From: JAJCYL01 sp040222875 | GTDB taxonomy: Bacteria > Bacteroidota > Bacteroidia > Cytophagales > Cyclobacteriaceae | Length of the DNA: 64,000 nucleotides | NCBI GenBank assembly: GCA_040222875.1 | Contig: JAVKCG010000005.1 | Coordinates: forward strand, 310,001 to 374,000 | Reading direction: 5' to 3' | Part shown: positions 45,770 to 55,341 of the stretch, in pieces | How the letters are laid out: every line of letters starts with the position of its first letter | Numbering within the stretch: position 1 is the stretch's first letter | The notes under the pieces: model-generated | The model's input: only the letters and a program-made list of their open reading frames with translations | Told to the model about the DNA's origin: nothing | The model's database searches: none | Translations under genes and position numbers: made by a program

Positions 45770-46154
45770 GTTCCATTTTTATTAAAAAGTGATACAACTC
45801 TGGTTTTTAGTTGGGATAAATGTAGCCGGAGGTATACCACCCAAATGCGACAACCTTCCCCCCTATTTCCGACATTTAAGTTTAATGTGTTTAGGTTTTG
45901 AAGGTTTGAAGGTTTGGGTACCCATCGTGTCTTCATTCCCAAGAGCCTGCCTTGCCTTTCAAGGTAGGTGGAGCCAGTTGGGAATTTGAAATGCTAATAG
46001 TGAGATTCTTCACCTTTCGATCTTCAATCTCAAGAGCTCTGAAAAAGGGAAAATTGGGAGCTTAGGTAATGGGTTTTAGGTTTTTAGGAATGGGTTTTGG
46101 ATTTCTGTAACCCTGGCTTTTGGCGATTAACGAGGGTGATTGGACATTTGACAG
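45770..46154. other. 385-base gap between the adhesin and the hybrid kinase genes
   Basis: No gene is supported here. A short plus-strand frame at 45789-45989 shows no coding signs. The gap holds the long imperfect hairpin at 45935-45985, direct repeats of GAAGGTTT near 45899-45915, and two copies of AATGGGTTTT (46068-46077 and 46089-46098). It must also hold the promoter of the minus-strand adhesin gene, for which I see no clear TAnnTTTG box. Confidence 0.6.
45935..45985. repeat. Long imperfect inverted repeat (extragenic palindrome-like)
   Basis: Outer arms ATTCCCAA (45935-45942) and TTGGGAAT (45978-45985) are exact. Inner arms CCTGCCTTG (45946-45954) and CAAGGTAGG (45960-45968) pair with one G-T wobble. 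The structure spans 51 bases and has no T-run. It shares the TCATTCyC...GGGAAT outline with the first hairpin at 4474-4498. Confidence 0.55.
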
Positions 46155-49100
46155 TTAGGCTGTCTTTAAATATTCAGAGGGTAGCTTGCCAAATCGATTA
46201 GAAAATTGGGTAGAGAAGTAATCAGGTTTGTCAAAGCCTACTTTGTTGGCTGCCTCAGCAACAGTATTTACCTGTCTGCTTTCAAGCAACCTTTTAGCCC
46301 TGGTCAACCTGATTTCCCGGATGAAGAGGTTAGGGCTGAATCCTGTAATTTGTTTGAGTTTACGCTGAAGCTGCCGCTCACTCAGCGCTACTTCCGAAGC
46401 CATAAAAGGTACAGTGAGCAGGCTGTCGTTCAAATGGTTTTCTACCAGGCCTTTCAACCTATGAATAACTTCGCCGTCAATAGATGAACCGGAAAGTTCA
46501 TCTTCACTAGCGCTCAGCTTACGATTGATACGGTTTTCAAGAATGTTTTTCACCCTTGCCAATAATTCTGCACTACTGAATGGCTTAGTGATGTAATCGT
46601 CAACCCCAAGTGTTAATGCGGTTAGCTTATCTTCTTCGGCTGATCTGGCTGTCAGCATAACCATTGAAATTTTCCTGAGCTGATCATCTTCTTTGGCTTT
46701 TGTTAACAGTTCAAAGCCGTCCATGTGTGGCATCATCACATCAGATATACCAATATCGATCTTTTGCTCTTTCAGTACTTGTAAGCCCTCTAAACCATCT
46801 TGAGCCTGATAAATATTGAAATAAGGCTCCATGATTTGTGCAACAAAAGCCCGCATTTCAGGGTGATCTTCTGCCAGCATCATGTTGGGCTTATCAATGT
46901 CAAATTCCGACGAGTATTTTCTTACAGCACTTTCGAGGGCCTCTTCAATTTCATTGGTTGATAGCCCCTCCGCTACAGGTACCGCTGTACTCTCAACTAT
47001 TTTAGCCGAAAACGTAAAAACAAATTCCGAACCTTCACCTAATGTGCTGGTGGCAGTGAGACTCCCTTCCATTAGAGTTGCTAATTCAACAGATAGGGCC
47101 AGCCCTATACCTGTCCCTCCTTCGGCATCGACATTGGCCTTAGATGACTGATAGAAACGGTCAAAAATAAATGGCAGGTCATCGGGATAAATCCCTCTCC
47201 CAGTGTCTTTAACAGACAATTTATACTGTCCATTTTCATCACTTAGGCTAACTGAGATGCTACCGCCAGCCGGAGTAAATTTCAAGGCGTTGGAGAGTAA
47301 GTTGTTGATTACTTTACTGACCTTGCCTTCATCCAAAAGCAATGAAATTTCTTCTCGAACACCGCTGTCAAACTCAAGCTTTATCTGCTGCTGTTCTGCC
47401 TTGCTTTGAAAATTCTCCAGCACCTCCGATAGAAATGAATGGATTCTGACTGGGTTTTTTGTCAGCTCCATTTTACCGGCTTCAAGCTTAGCTAAATCCA
47501 GTATTTCCTCAACCAAACCTAATAGATCCTTTCCGCTTCGTTTAATCATCTCAAGCCGATCAATCACCTTATCAGGTAAAGGGCCATATTTGCCTTCAAT
47601 CAAGGGATCGACTGGAGATGTCATCAGGGTTAGTGGCGTTCGCAACTCATGGGAAATGTTGGCGAAAAACCGGGTCTTTACTTTGTCCAACTCTTTTAAC
47701 TGATTCGCTTGTTTCTCGATAACGTTTTTATCTTTTATTGCCTGGCTCTTCTGATTTTCCAGTTCCACAGTCCTCTCTTCAACCAAAACCTCGAGAACCT
47801 TTTTCTGTTTTTCAATAGACCTCAACCGGTAGTTGTAAAAGCCCACAAGTCCCATCACTATTGAAATGATAAGCACCGATCTAAACCATATTGTGCTCCA
47901 CCAAGGCGGATGTATGATTAGCTTGATCTCTGCGGGTTCTCCCCAAATTCCGGCATTATTGGAGGCCTTAACCAAAAACCTATATTCCCCAGGAGGTATA
48001 TTGGTGTAGGTTGCATATCTCCGCTCATTATTTGTATAAAACCATTGCTGATCAAAACCTGCTAATTGGTAAGCAAATTCATTCTTATCAGGATTTACAT
48101 AACTAGTTGCTGAAAACCCCAAAGTGAATACCGAATGCTCATGTGATAAATTAATGATAGGTTTTTCAGCAAGGGGTCGACGAAGAACCCCTTCATGATC
48201 CACTACAACGGGTTTATTAAAAAGTTCAAATGTAGTTAGAACAGCAACTGGTGCGATGGAGTTGGTTACTATACTGTCAGGATGAAATACATTAAAACCA
48301 TTACTACCTCCAAAAAACATAAAACCATCGTCATTGCGATGATAAGCTACATTGAAATGATTGCCCTGCAATCCGTCACTCTCATCAAAGTTTGTGAATG
48401 TTTCGTCTGTTGGATTAATATGTGAAATGCCATTGTTCCCACTAATCCAAAGCTGATTATTAGAATCACTCATAATGCCGATAATTGAATTACTAGATAG
48501 CCCATCGTTTTCTCCGTAAACTTTAAATTTTGTTACCTCTCCTTCTACTAACTTATTGAGTCCGCCGCCAAATGTACCCGCCCATATCTGGCCGGTTTTA
48601 TCCTTATGTAAAGTCCATATGCGGTTATGAGATAAACTGTTGATATCGTTAGGGTCGTTGCGAAATGTGTCATAGCTGCCGGTTCTTTTATCAAACTTGA
48701 GCAGTCCGCCATCGTAGGTACCTATCCATAAAAGACCGTTATCGTCCTCAACCATGGTCAGCACCTGATGATGATCTGGAGTGGAGTTAGGATCAAACAG
48801 AAAACGTTCAAAGTCTTGAGTTCCACGGTTAAATCTATTCAGCCCATTCCATGTACCTATCCAAAGATCTTTATCTGAATCTTCAAATATGAAAGTGATG
48901 TCGTTCCATGAAATTGATTCATTGTTTGAAGGGTCAGTTCTAAAAGTTTGAAAGGTATCGTTTAAACCATAATTAAGGCCGTCTTGAGTACCAATCCAAA
49001 GTATCCCAAAGCTGTCCTTATAAATTGACTTTATATAGTTGTTTGAAATGCTTGAGGTATTTAAAGGATCATGGTAATATCTTTTGAACGTTTCATTTTG

Positions 49101-50222
49101 AATGTCCATTAAATTCAAGCCATTCCTGGTACCCACCCATAGTTTATCATTTTCCTGGAAAATTGCATGGACAAAATTGTGACCGAGGGAATGCACAGAT
49201 GCCGGGTCATGGCGATAGGTAGTAAATTGTTTTAGCAGAGGGTTATGAATGCTGATGCCCCCGCCCCATGTGCCAAGCCAAATTTGACCTTCCCCATCTT
49301 CATAAATCCATCTTACGGAGGTACTTGAGATACCATCAAGGTCAGTTTCAGAAAACTTATAGCTTAAAAGTTTTTCCTGACCGCTTGTTTTAATCAAACC
49401 CATGTCATCTGTTCCCATCAAAATATCTCCGCTCCTATTTTGATGCAGCGAAATAATTCGATCTGAGTTCAACGAATTCTTTCCCCAATTTTTCATTTGA
49501 GTGAACCTGTCGCTCTCGAAGTTGTATTGCCAAAGACCACCACCATTTGAGCCAATCAAAATGTTGTTGCTTCCAACTTCCAGTAAAGCACTTACATTTT
49601 GGTTTGGAAAATCAGCGGCATCATATTTTACAACTTTATTTTCAGCTAGCGAGTACCGCATTAATCCCTGTGATAATGTACCAATCCAGAGATTTTGATG
49701 ACTATCAATTAGAATTCTGAAAACATCGCCATTCACTTTGTTTTCAGATAGCGGTACAACTTGATTCCTGGCTTTATCAATTATCTGCACTCCATTACTT
49801 GTTCCCAGAAATAATCTTCCTGAGTTGTCTTCGGTAATCGAATAAACCTTAACCTGGTTGGTGCCTTGGCCCCAGAAATGTTGAAAGCATCCTAAAGCCT
49901 GGTTGTATAGGGCAAGGCCGTTGTATGTGCCAATCCAAAAATCACCAGTTGAATCGAGGTACAAGGCTTTAATTACATTGCTGGGAATGGTGCTTCTGTC
50001 GTTAGGAATGTTTCTGAAAATCTCGACCTTATAACCGTCATACCGGTTGAGGCCATCAGTTGTACCAAACCAAATCAATCCATTTTTATCTTGAGCAATT
50101 GCATCTACCGTAACATGTGACAGGCCATGTACAAGAGACAGGTGTCGAAATCGAATTCGATCCTTTTGACTCATGGCCATAGTAACTGACAGATAAAAAG
50201 CAACTAAGAAAGTAATACGCAT
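46155..50222 (-). CDS. Hybrid two-component system regulator (HTCS): Reg_prop propellers, kinase, receiver, AraC
   Basis: A 1355-residue protein from the ATG at 50222, chosen because MRITFLVAFYLSVTMAMSQ forms the signal peptide; the frame opens 18 codons earlier (50276). In the longer numbering: 14 Reg_prop blades of the IWFGTxDGLNRYD type (about 55-665, two seven-bladed propellers), a Y_Y_Y domain (about 725-790), a transmembrane helix (about 797-817), HisKA with His876 (NISHELRTPLTLM), HATPase (about 990-1090), a receiver with Asp1179 (IGISDVMMPHMDG) and an AraC HTH (about 1275-1373). HTCS proteins usually sense oligosaccharides and control neighbouring utilisation genes. No polysaccharide locus lies beside it. 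Confidence 0.92.
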   Translation of the reverse strand: MRITFLVAFYLSVTMAMSQKDRIRFRHLSLVHGLSHVTVDAIAQDKNGLIWFGTTDGLNRYDGYKVEIFRNIPNDRSTIPSNVIKALYLDSTGDFWIGTYNGLALYNQALGCFQHFWGQGTNQVKVYSITEDNSGRLFLGTSNGVQIIDKARNQVVPLSENKVNGDVFRILIDSHQNLWIGTLSQGLMRYSLAENKVVKYDAADFPNQNVSALLEVGSNNILIGSNGGGLWQYNFESDRFTQMKNWGKNSLNSDRIISLHQNRSGDILMGTDDMGLIKTSGQEKLLSYKFSETDLDGISSTSVRWIYEDGEGQIWLGTWGGGISIHNPLLKQFTTYRHDPASVHSLGHNFVHAIFQENDKLWVGTRNGLNLMDIQNETFKRYYHDPLNTSSISNNYIKSIYKDSFGILWIGTQDGLNYGLNDTFQTFRTDPSNNESISWNDITFIFEDSDKDLWIGTWNGLNRFNRGTQDFERFLFDPNSTPDHHQVLTMVEDDNGLLWIGTYDGGLLKFDKRTGSYDTFRNDPNDINSLSHNRIWTLHKDKTGQIWAGTFGGGLNKLVEGEVTKFKVYGENDGLSSNSIIGIMSDSNNQLWISGNNGISHINPTDETFTNFDESDGLQGNHFNVAYHRNDDGFMFFGGSNGFNVFHPDSIVTNSIAPVAVLTTFELFNKPVVVDHEGVLRRPLAEKPIINLSHEHSVFTLGFSATSYVNPDKNEFAYQLAGFDQQWFYTNNERRYATYTNIPPGEYRFLVKASNNAGIWGEPAEIKLIIHPPWWSTIWFRSVLIISIVMGLVGFYNYRLRSIEKQKKVLEVLVEERTVELENQKSQAIKDKNVIEKQANQLKELDKVKTRFFANISHELRTPLTLMTSPVDPLIEGKYGPLPDKVIDRLEMIKRSGKDLLGLVEEILDLAKLEAGKMELTKNPVRIHSFLSEVLENFQSKAEQQQIKLEFDSGVREEISLLLDEGKVSKVINNLLSNALKFTPAGGSISVSLSDENGQYKLSVKDTGRGIYPDDLPFIFDRFYQSSKANVDAEGGTGIGLALSVELATLMEGSLTATSTLGEGSEFVFTFSAKIVESTAVPVAEGLSTNEIEEALESAVRKYSSEFDIDKPNMMLAEDHPEMRAFVAQIMEPYFNIYQAQDGLEGLQVLKEQKIDIGISDVMMPHMDGFELLTKAKEDDQLRKISMVMLTARSAEEDKLTALTLGVDDYITKPFSSAELLARVKNILENRINRKLSASEDELSGSSIDGEVIHRLKGLVENHLNDSLLTVPFMASEVALSERQLQRKLKQITGFSPNLFIREIRLTRAKRLLESRQVNTVAEAANKVGFDKPDYFSTQFSNRFGKLPSEYLKTA

Positions 50223-50337
50223 TTGGAGGTAAAAGAAACGTACAAATACGCTTTCAAGAACTGGATTGAATTTCAAAAATGCGTAAAAATGATCGGATTA
50301 CATGAACACAATCCAAGACTATTGTCACCGATTAACC

Positions 50338-50454
50338 TCAACCAAAATCAGGATTGTATTTCGCCACTACTTTCAAGTTATCGAAGTAGACTACGCCTGA
50401 GATGTTTGGATGTATGACTATCAATTTTGCTATTCTGTTTCCTTTTTCCCCCCA
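50338..50454 (-). pseudogene. 3' remnant of a paralogue of the metallopeptidase-like lipoprotein
   Basis: On the minus strand 38 codons plus TGA can be read, ending GVVYFDNLKVVAKYNPDFG. The last 19 residues match the end of the protein encoded at 52838-53887 at 18 positions, and the Trp at 50452-50454 aligns with Trp in that protein. By hand count 49 of the first 60 bases agree, the differences being mostly silent, so the remnant evolved as coding DNA. Its 5' part lies inside the WD40 gene's end in another frame. Confidence 0.65.
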
Positions 50455-52814
50455 GTGAATTCGAGTTGGACTCGGAGCCAATTGGACTTTAAACGGTTTT
50501 TATCAATTGCTTGAACCAAGAAGATGTTATCAACCTCAGATAAAGTTAAAGCAATCGGTATTTCGATACTCTTGCCCTTTTTGATTGACTTATCTAAAAC
50601 AAGTGTATCGTCGTTATGAATAATGACAAGACCTTCAATTTCGGAAGATCCATCATAATCTAAAATGAGCTCATAATGTTGTTGGTTCGTGGCCGTCGTC
50701 CTATTTGACCAATAAAGATTTGGCGGTAAATCTTTTAATAAATTAATGTTAGGGGCTTTAACAGTTTCACCTGAAATAATATTTACTACAGCATCAGGTT
50801 GGTTAAGGTGCACTGAGTACTGATGAAAAGCATAAACCGAATTATTGATGCGCCATGAGGCCAAATTTTCACCTTCCTTTGATGATACATAAAATCCTGA
50901 CAATGTGTATGTTATATAATCGGTCTCATCAAAGCCGTAAGATATTGTTTTGAGCTTTCCTTTAGAAACATCCCAATACCGAATGCTTTTGTCATGGCTC
51001 CCAGAAACCAAAGTTTTGCCATCTGAGGAAAAGGCGACAGCTTTAACCCGTCGAGTATGTCCTTCCAACGTATGGATAAGCTGTCCTGAAGTAACATCCC
51101 ATAACTTAATGCTCCTATCCCAACTTCCAGAGGCTATAGTATTACCATCTGGAGAAAATGAAATGTCAAAGAGACCCTCGGTATGGCCTAAAAAGGTTTT
51201 TTTTAATTCGCCAGATGAGGTATCCCACAATTTAACAATCGCATCATTACCTCCTGTCGCAAGCGTCTTACCGTCAGGGGCATATGCCAGTATGTCCACA
51301 TCAGTTCTTATTTTTTGAAGTAGTTTTCCCGAAGAGACATCCCATATTTTAACTTTTTTCCAATCACCAGAGGCTAACGATTTACCGTCAGGAGAAAATG
51401 CCACAGTTGCTACTCCCCACACAAATCCAGTAACTATCGGTTTGATGAGTTCCCCTGAAGCTACATCCCATAAATTGATTTTATTATCTCCGCTTCCTGA
51501 AGCCAGTATTTTACCGTCTGGGGAAAATGCCAATGCATAGACTGCGTAGGCATGTCCGCTTAAAGTGTTGATCAGTTTACCGGAAGTAATATCCCATAAT
51601 TTGACTGATCCGTCAAAATTGCCACCACCAGAAGCTAATATTTTACCATTTGGAGAAAATGTCAATGTCTCAACACTACCCTTATGTCCTGTGAATATCG
51701 TCTCAAGTTGACCAACTGAGGCATCCCACAATCTGATGTTTGTATCCACACCACCTGATGTTACAGTTTTTCCGTCTGGTGAAAATGCAACAGCCTCTAT
51801 ATCGTTGGCATGACTCGTTAGAGCAGAAACTAGGTTACCTGAAGCAGTATCCCATAACTTGATAGTTCTATCCAAACCTCCTGAGATCAATGTCTTACCG
51901 TCCAATGAAAATGATACTGCATTTACCTGATTAATCGTGTCACCGATTAAATCCTTAATCATTTGACTGGAAGTGATATCCCAAAATTTAATGGTCTTAT
52001 CCGAACCACTAGACACAAGAGTACTACCATCCGGTGAAAAGGCTAAGGTTTGGATACCGCCTGTGTGTGCGGTTAAAGTATTAATTAACCGATTGGTGGC
52101 AATATCCCATAATTTGATTGTTTTGTCCCGACTACCTGAAGCAAGGGTTTTGCCATCTGGTGAAAAAGTTATGGCATTGACGCTTCCTGTATGTCCGGTT
52201 AAGGTTTTGTTCAACTCGCCAGAAACAACATTCCAAAGTTTGATCGTTTTATCCATACCACCTGAGGCCAGGGTGTTGCCATCTGGTGAAGAAGCCAGTG
52301 CCCTCAAAAATGTACGACGATTTCCACTTAATGTGTTAATCAATTCCCCAGAAGTGGTATCCCATAATTTAACACATCCATAATAGTCATATGAAGCCAA
52401 TATTTTACCGTCTAGAGCAAAAATTACTCCATAACCGCTTCCCGTTATAGTCCTAATAAGTTGACCAGAAGTCGCATTCCATAATTTGATGCTTTTATTC
52501 GAACCAGATACAAGAATTTTGCCATCTGGTGAAAATGCGACTGAACTGACGTCATTTTTGTGCCCTTTTATGTCCATTATGAGCATACCAGAAGGGTAAT
52601 CCCACAACTTGACATTAAGTCCACCGCCAGATGCAAAGGTCTTACCGTCGGGTGAAAACGCTATGGTCTTGACACTTCTTGTATGTCCGTTTTGGAGTAA
52701 AAACGCAGGGGTTTGCTTTTGACTAATAAGGTCTTTGGCATTAAAAAAAAGGATAAGAAAAATGAAATTTTTTATCAAGATTGAGTTGGTTGAGTAATCT
52801 AAATGTCGTAACAC
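50430..52814 (-). CDS. WD40-repeat protein with 14 repeats
   Basis: A 794-residue protein with a hydrophobic N-terminus (about 13-26), suggesting export. I count 14 WD40 repeats, each with the pattern FSPDGKxLASGSxDxxIKLWD, enough for two seven-bladed propellers (about 40-640). The C-terminal 150 residues are a beta-rich domain of unknown type. The last 8-10 codons (EFTGGKKETE) appear to be out-of-frame reading of a neighbouring gene remnant, so the original C-terminus may be lost. The gene follows the metallopeptidase-like lipoprotein gene by 23 bases. WD40 proteins of this type act as interaction platforms; the partner is unknown. Confidence 0.85.
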   Translation of the reverse strand: MLRHLDYSTNSILIKNFIFLILFFNAKDLISQKQTPAFLLQNGHTRSVKTIAFSPDGKTFASGGGLNVKLWDYPSGMLIMDIKGHKNDVSSVAFSPDGKILVSGSNKSIKLWNATSGQLIRTITGSGYGVIFALDGKILASYDYYGCVKLWDTTSGELINTLSGNRRTFLRALASSPDGNTLASGGMDKTIKLWNVVSGELNKTLTGHTGSVNAITFSPDGKTLASGSRDKTIKLWDIATNRLINTLTAHTGGIQTLAFSPDGSTLVSSGSDKTIKFWDITSSQMIKDLIGDTINQVNAVSFSLDGKTLISGGLDRTIKLWDTASGNLVSALTSHANDIEAVAFSPDGKTVTSGGVDTNIRLWDASVGQLETIFTGHKGSVETLTFSPNGKILASGGGNFDGSVKLWDITSGKLINTLSGHAYAVYALAFSPDGKILASGSGDNKINLWDVASGELIKPIVTGFVWGVATVAFSPDGKSLASGDWKKVKIWDVSSGKLLQKIRTDVDILAYAPDGKTLATGGNDAIVKLWDTSSGELKKTFLGHTEGLFDISFSPDGNTIASGSWDRSIKLWDVTSGQLIHTLEGHTRRVKAVAFSSDGKTLVSGSHDKSIRYWDVSKGKLKTISYGFDETDYITYTLSGFYVSSKEGENLASWRINNSVYAFHQYSVHLNQPDAVVNIISGETVKAPNINLLKDLPPNLYWSNRTTATNQQHYELILDYDGSSEIEGLVIIHNDDTLVLDKSIKKGKSIEIPIALTLSEVDNIFLVQAIDKNRLKSNWLRVQLEFTGGKKETE

Positions 52815-52837
52815 CTATTTAATTTTGATCAAGAGGC

Positions 52838-53887
52838 TCAACCAAAATCCGGATTATATTTTGCTACCACCCTCAAGTTGTCGAAATAAACCACGCCAAC
52901 CGTATTAGGCAAAATGGCAAGGACAATAGTGAAATTGGCCGAAGTGCTGGGCCAGTATGGAACTGTGATGGTATGAGTCTCGAAATCTGTAGTGCCTGTT
53001 AATTCCAAATCAACTTCGCTTGTGGTGAATGACAATATATCACCGCTTTTTTCAATGCCACCGGCAAATGCAACTCCATCACCGGAGATACTTTGCATTC
53101 TGATATCAACTGAAATTTCGATGTCTGCGGTTTCAGGAATACCTGTTACGCCGCCCAACTGGAGCCGATAAAATGATGATCCTGTGTGGCTGTTGTTGAC
53201 TTGCATCTTCAACGAATTTGATCCGCTTGAAGCAAATTCAGAAGAGGCTTCACCTGTTCTACCCCCCTCATTAAAGGGGTCTTCTACTGCGAAAAACTGC
53301 CAGCCTGTGTCCCCTTCTTCAAAATCAGAATTGATATCAAAAATAAGTTCCGCAGTCCTGTTCTTAATCCACTCAGGATCAGGGGTACTTTCGTCAAACA
53401 TTTCATTAAAAAGGTATTGGCGCAGCAGAGGGGTGAATTGATTGTAAGGACCGAGGGTGCCAGTTTCCATGATGCTCTTGACCTGGCCATTATCAAAACG
53501 GTCATCCCTGTGGGGGCGATCAAGTAAAGCATGGCCGAGTTCATGGAACACCAATGCTTCACGGGATGCATTCGGTTGCTGTATCCAGCAGCGGTCGTCC
53601 CGTTTGATCAGGATTGTGTTTTTCCTGTCACTGAATGCGGAGGCCTGACCACATATGTCCCCATTTTCATCAATGTCATCGGTGGTAAACGATCCAGAAA
53701 ACATGTCGAAATCGAAGAAATGCCCTCTTTCAGCACCTTCATCTACAAAAGTCTCAATGTATTGCCTGAGTTCGAGGTCTACATCATTCGCCACATCATT
53801 TAATGATAATGGGTCGTCTTCTTCGGCACACGCAAAGATCAGGAGTGAGGTAACTGCTATAACAATTTTAGAAGTGCCGCTATGCAT
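52838..53887 (-). CDS. Putative metallopeptidase-like surface lipoprotein
   Basis: A 349-residue lipoprotein: the leader ends LIFAC with Cys20, followed by AEEDD, an acidic surface-export-like tag. Residues 105-130 have HELGHALLDRPH, giving His115-Glu116-x-x-His119 and a further His126; SIMETG near 138 may serve as a Met-turn. The third His is one position off the classical metzincin spacing (HExxHxxGxxH), so catalysis is likely but unproven. The C-terminal 160 residues are a jelly-roll-like domain as in carbohydrate-binding modules, ending VVYFDNLRVVAKYNPDFG. A truncated paralogue of this end lies at 50338-50454. Confidence 0.75.
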   Translation of the reverse strand: MHSGTSKIVIAVTSLLIFACAEEDDPLSLNDVANDVDLELRQYIETFVDEGAERGHFFDFDMFSGSFTTDDIDENGDICGQASAFSDRKNTILIKRDDRCWIQQPNASREALVFHELGHALLDRPHRDDRFDNGQVKSIMETGTLGPYNQFTPLLRQYLFNEMFDESTPDPEWIKNRTAELIFDINSDFEEGDTGWQFFAVEDPFNEGGRTGEASSEFASSGSNSLKMQVNNSHTGSSFYRLQLGGVTGIPETADIEISVDIRMQSISGDGVAFAGGIEKSGDILSFTTSEVDLELTGTTDFETHTITVPYWPSTSANFTIVLAILPNTVGVVYFDNLRVVAKYNPDFG

Positions 53888-53945
53888 CCTTGGAATTATT
53901 TTGTTTGGTTAAAACAACTACATAACCGCTTACCCAACCAAATTA

Positions 53946-55337
53946 TTACAAAATGTATTGACTTAAATCTTTGTCTTTCACCAGTTCACGTAGCCTATCA
54001 CCTACCATTTTTTTCGACACAGCAATCTTCGCATTCGGCCCAATTTCATCTGGCACATCGTATAGAAAATCATTAAGCAAATGGCTCATGACTGTATGCA
54101 ACCTTCTGGCTCCAATATTTTCTACGTCACTGTTGATATTAAAAGCTATCTCGGCTATCTCCTCCAATGCGTCATCTTGAAAGTCAAGGCTTACTTCTTC
54201 TGATTCAAAGAGTGCTGTATATTGCTTGGTCAAGGCATTTTTAGGCTCTTTTAAAATTCTCAAAAAGTCATCTTTAGTAAGATTTTGAAGTTCAACCCTG
54301 ATTGGGAAGCGTCCCTGCAACTCAGGGATTAAATCTGATGGTTTTGCAAAATGAAATGCGCCAGCAGCAATAAATAAAATGTGATCAGTATTCACAATAC
54401 CATATTTGGTGTTGACTGCACTGCCTTCAACCACTGGCAATAAATCCCGCTGAACTCCTTCCCTGCTTACATCTGGGCCTCCTCCCTGCCGCTTTGAGCC
54501 GCCGGCTATTTTATCCACCTCATCGATAAAAATTATACCGGTGTTTTCCGCTTTCTTAATCGCCTCTTCCTTCACCTCGTCCATATCGATCAGCTTGGCG
54601 GACTCTTCATCCAATAAAATTTTCCTCGCTTCCCCGATGGTCACCTTTCGTTTTTTGTTCTTTTTTGGCATCATGTTACTCACCATCTCCTGAAGGTTGA
54701 TCATAGAAGCCTCATCAATCATTCCGCCACCGATCATGCCAACACCGTTACCCCCCGGCTGCTTCACATTTATCTCAATCTTACGATCGTCAAGTTCACC
54801 ATTGCGAAGCTTTTCCCTAAACCTTTCACGGGTTCGCTCATTTAATTCGGCATCGTTTTGTGGTTCATCTTCATCTCCGGCAGCAACGGCCTTCCTTTGG
54901 GTTGTTTTCATCGGTGGAATCAAAGTATCAAGAATCAGGCTTTCTACAATTTCGGATGCTTTTTCTTTGACCTCCTCCTTTTTAGCAGTCTTAACCATGC
55001 CCACTGATTGCTCCACGAGGTCCCGCACCATACTCTCAACATCCCGGCCTACATAGCCCACTTCAGTAAACTTGCTGGCCTCTACCTTTGTAAATGGTGC
55101 ATCTGCTATTTTGGCTAGCCGCCTTGCAATCTCAGTTTTTCCAACACCAGTCGCCCCGATCATCAAAATATTATTTGGGATGATCTCTTCTTTAATGTCG
55201 GATACCACGTTCATGCGCCGCCATCTGTTCCTCAAAGCGATAGCAACATTTCTTTTAGCATCTTTTTGACCAATGATATATTTATCAAGCTCCGCAACAA
55301 TCTGCCTTGGAGTCAAATATTTATTTTCTTCTAACAT
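53946..55337 (-). CDS. hslU: HslU, ATPase of the HslUV protease
   Basis: A 463-residue AAA+ unfoldase. The start at 55337 (MLEENKYLTPRQIV) is preferred because the earlier in-frame ATG at 55367 overlaps porQ by 26 bases. Motifs: YIIGQKDAKRNVAIALRNRWRR, Walker A GATGVGKTE (about residue 62), a charged I-domain insert (about 140-240, with a Gly-rich loop NGVGMIGGG), Walker B IIFIDEVDKI, and the sensor GARRLHTVM. HslU feeds unfolded protein to HslV, whose gene is not adjacent here. It is the third gene of lon-porQ-hslU, 4 bases after porQ. Confidence 0.95.
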   Translation of the reverse strand: MLEENKYLTPRQIVAELDKYIIGQKDAKRNVAIALRNRWRRMNVVSDIKEEIIPNNILMIGATGVGKTEIARRLAKIADAPFTKVEASKFTEVGYVGRDVESMVRDLVEQSVGMVKTAKKEEVKEKASEIVESLILDTLIPPMKTTQRKAVAAGDEDEPQNDAELNERTRERFREKLRNGELDDRKIEINVKQPGGNGVGMIGGGMIDEASMINLQEMVSNMMPKKNKKRKVTIGEARKILLDEESAKLIDMDEVKEEAIKKAENTGIIFIDEVDKIAGGSKRQGGGPDVSREGVQRDLLPVVEGSAVNTKYGIVNTDHILFIAAGAFHFAKPSDLIPELQGRFPIRVELQNLTKDDFLRILKEPKNALTKQYTALFESEEVSLDFQDDALEEIAEIAFNINSDVENIGARRLHTVMSHLLNDFLYDVPDEIGPNAKIAVSKKMVGDRLRELVKDKDLSQYIL

Positions 55338-55341
55338 CACT

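Noticed and set aside
45789..45989. 66-codon plus-strand reading frame in the gap before the adhesin gene
   Set aside because: It overlaps the long hairpin, has no upstream signal and its sequence shows no protein-like features.
50223..50417. 64-codon plus-strand frame opposite the HTCS start
   Set aside because: It overlaps the minus-strand remnant and the HTCS leader and has no recognisable product.
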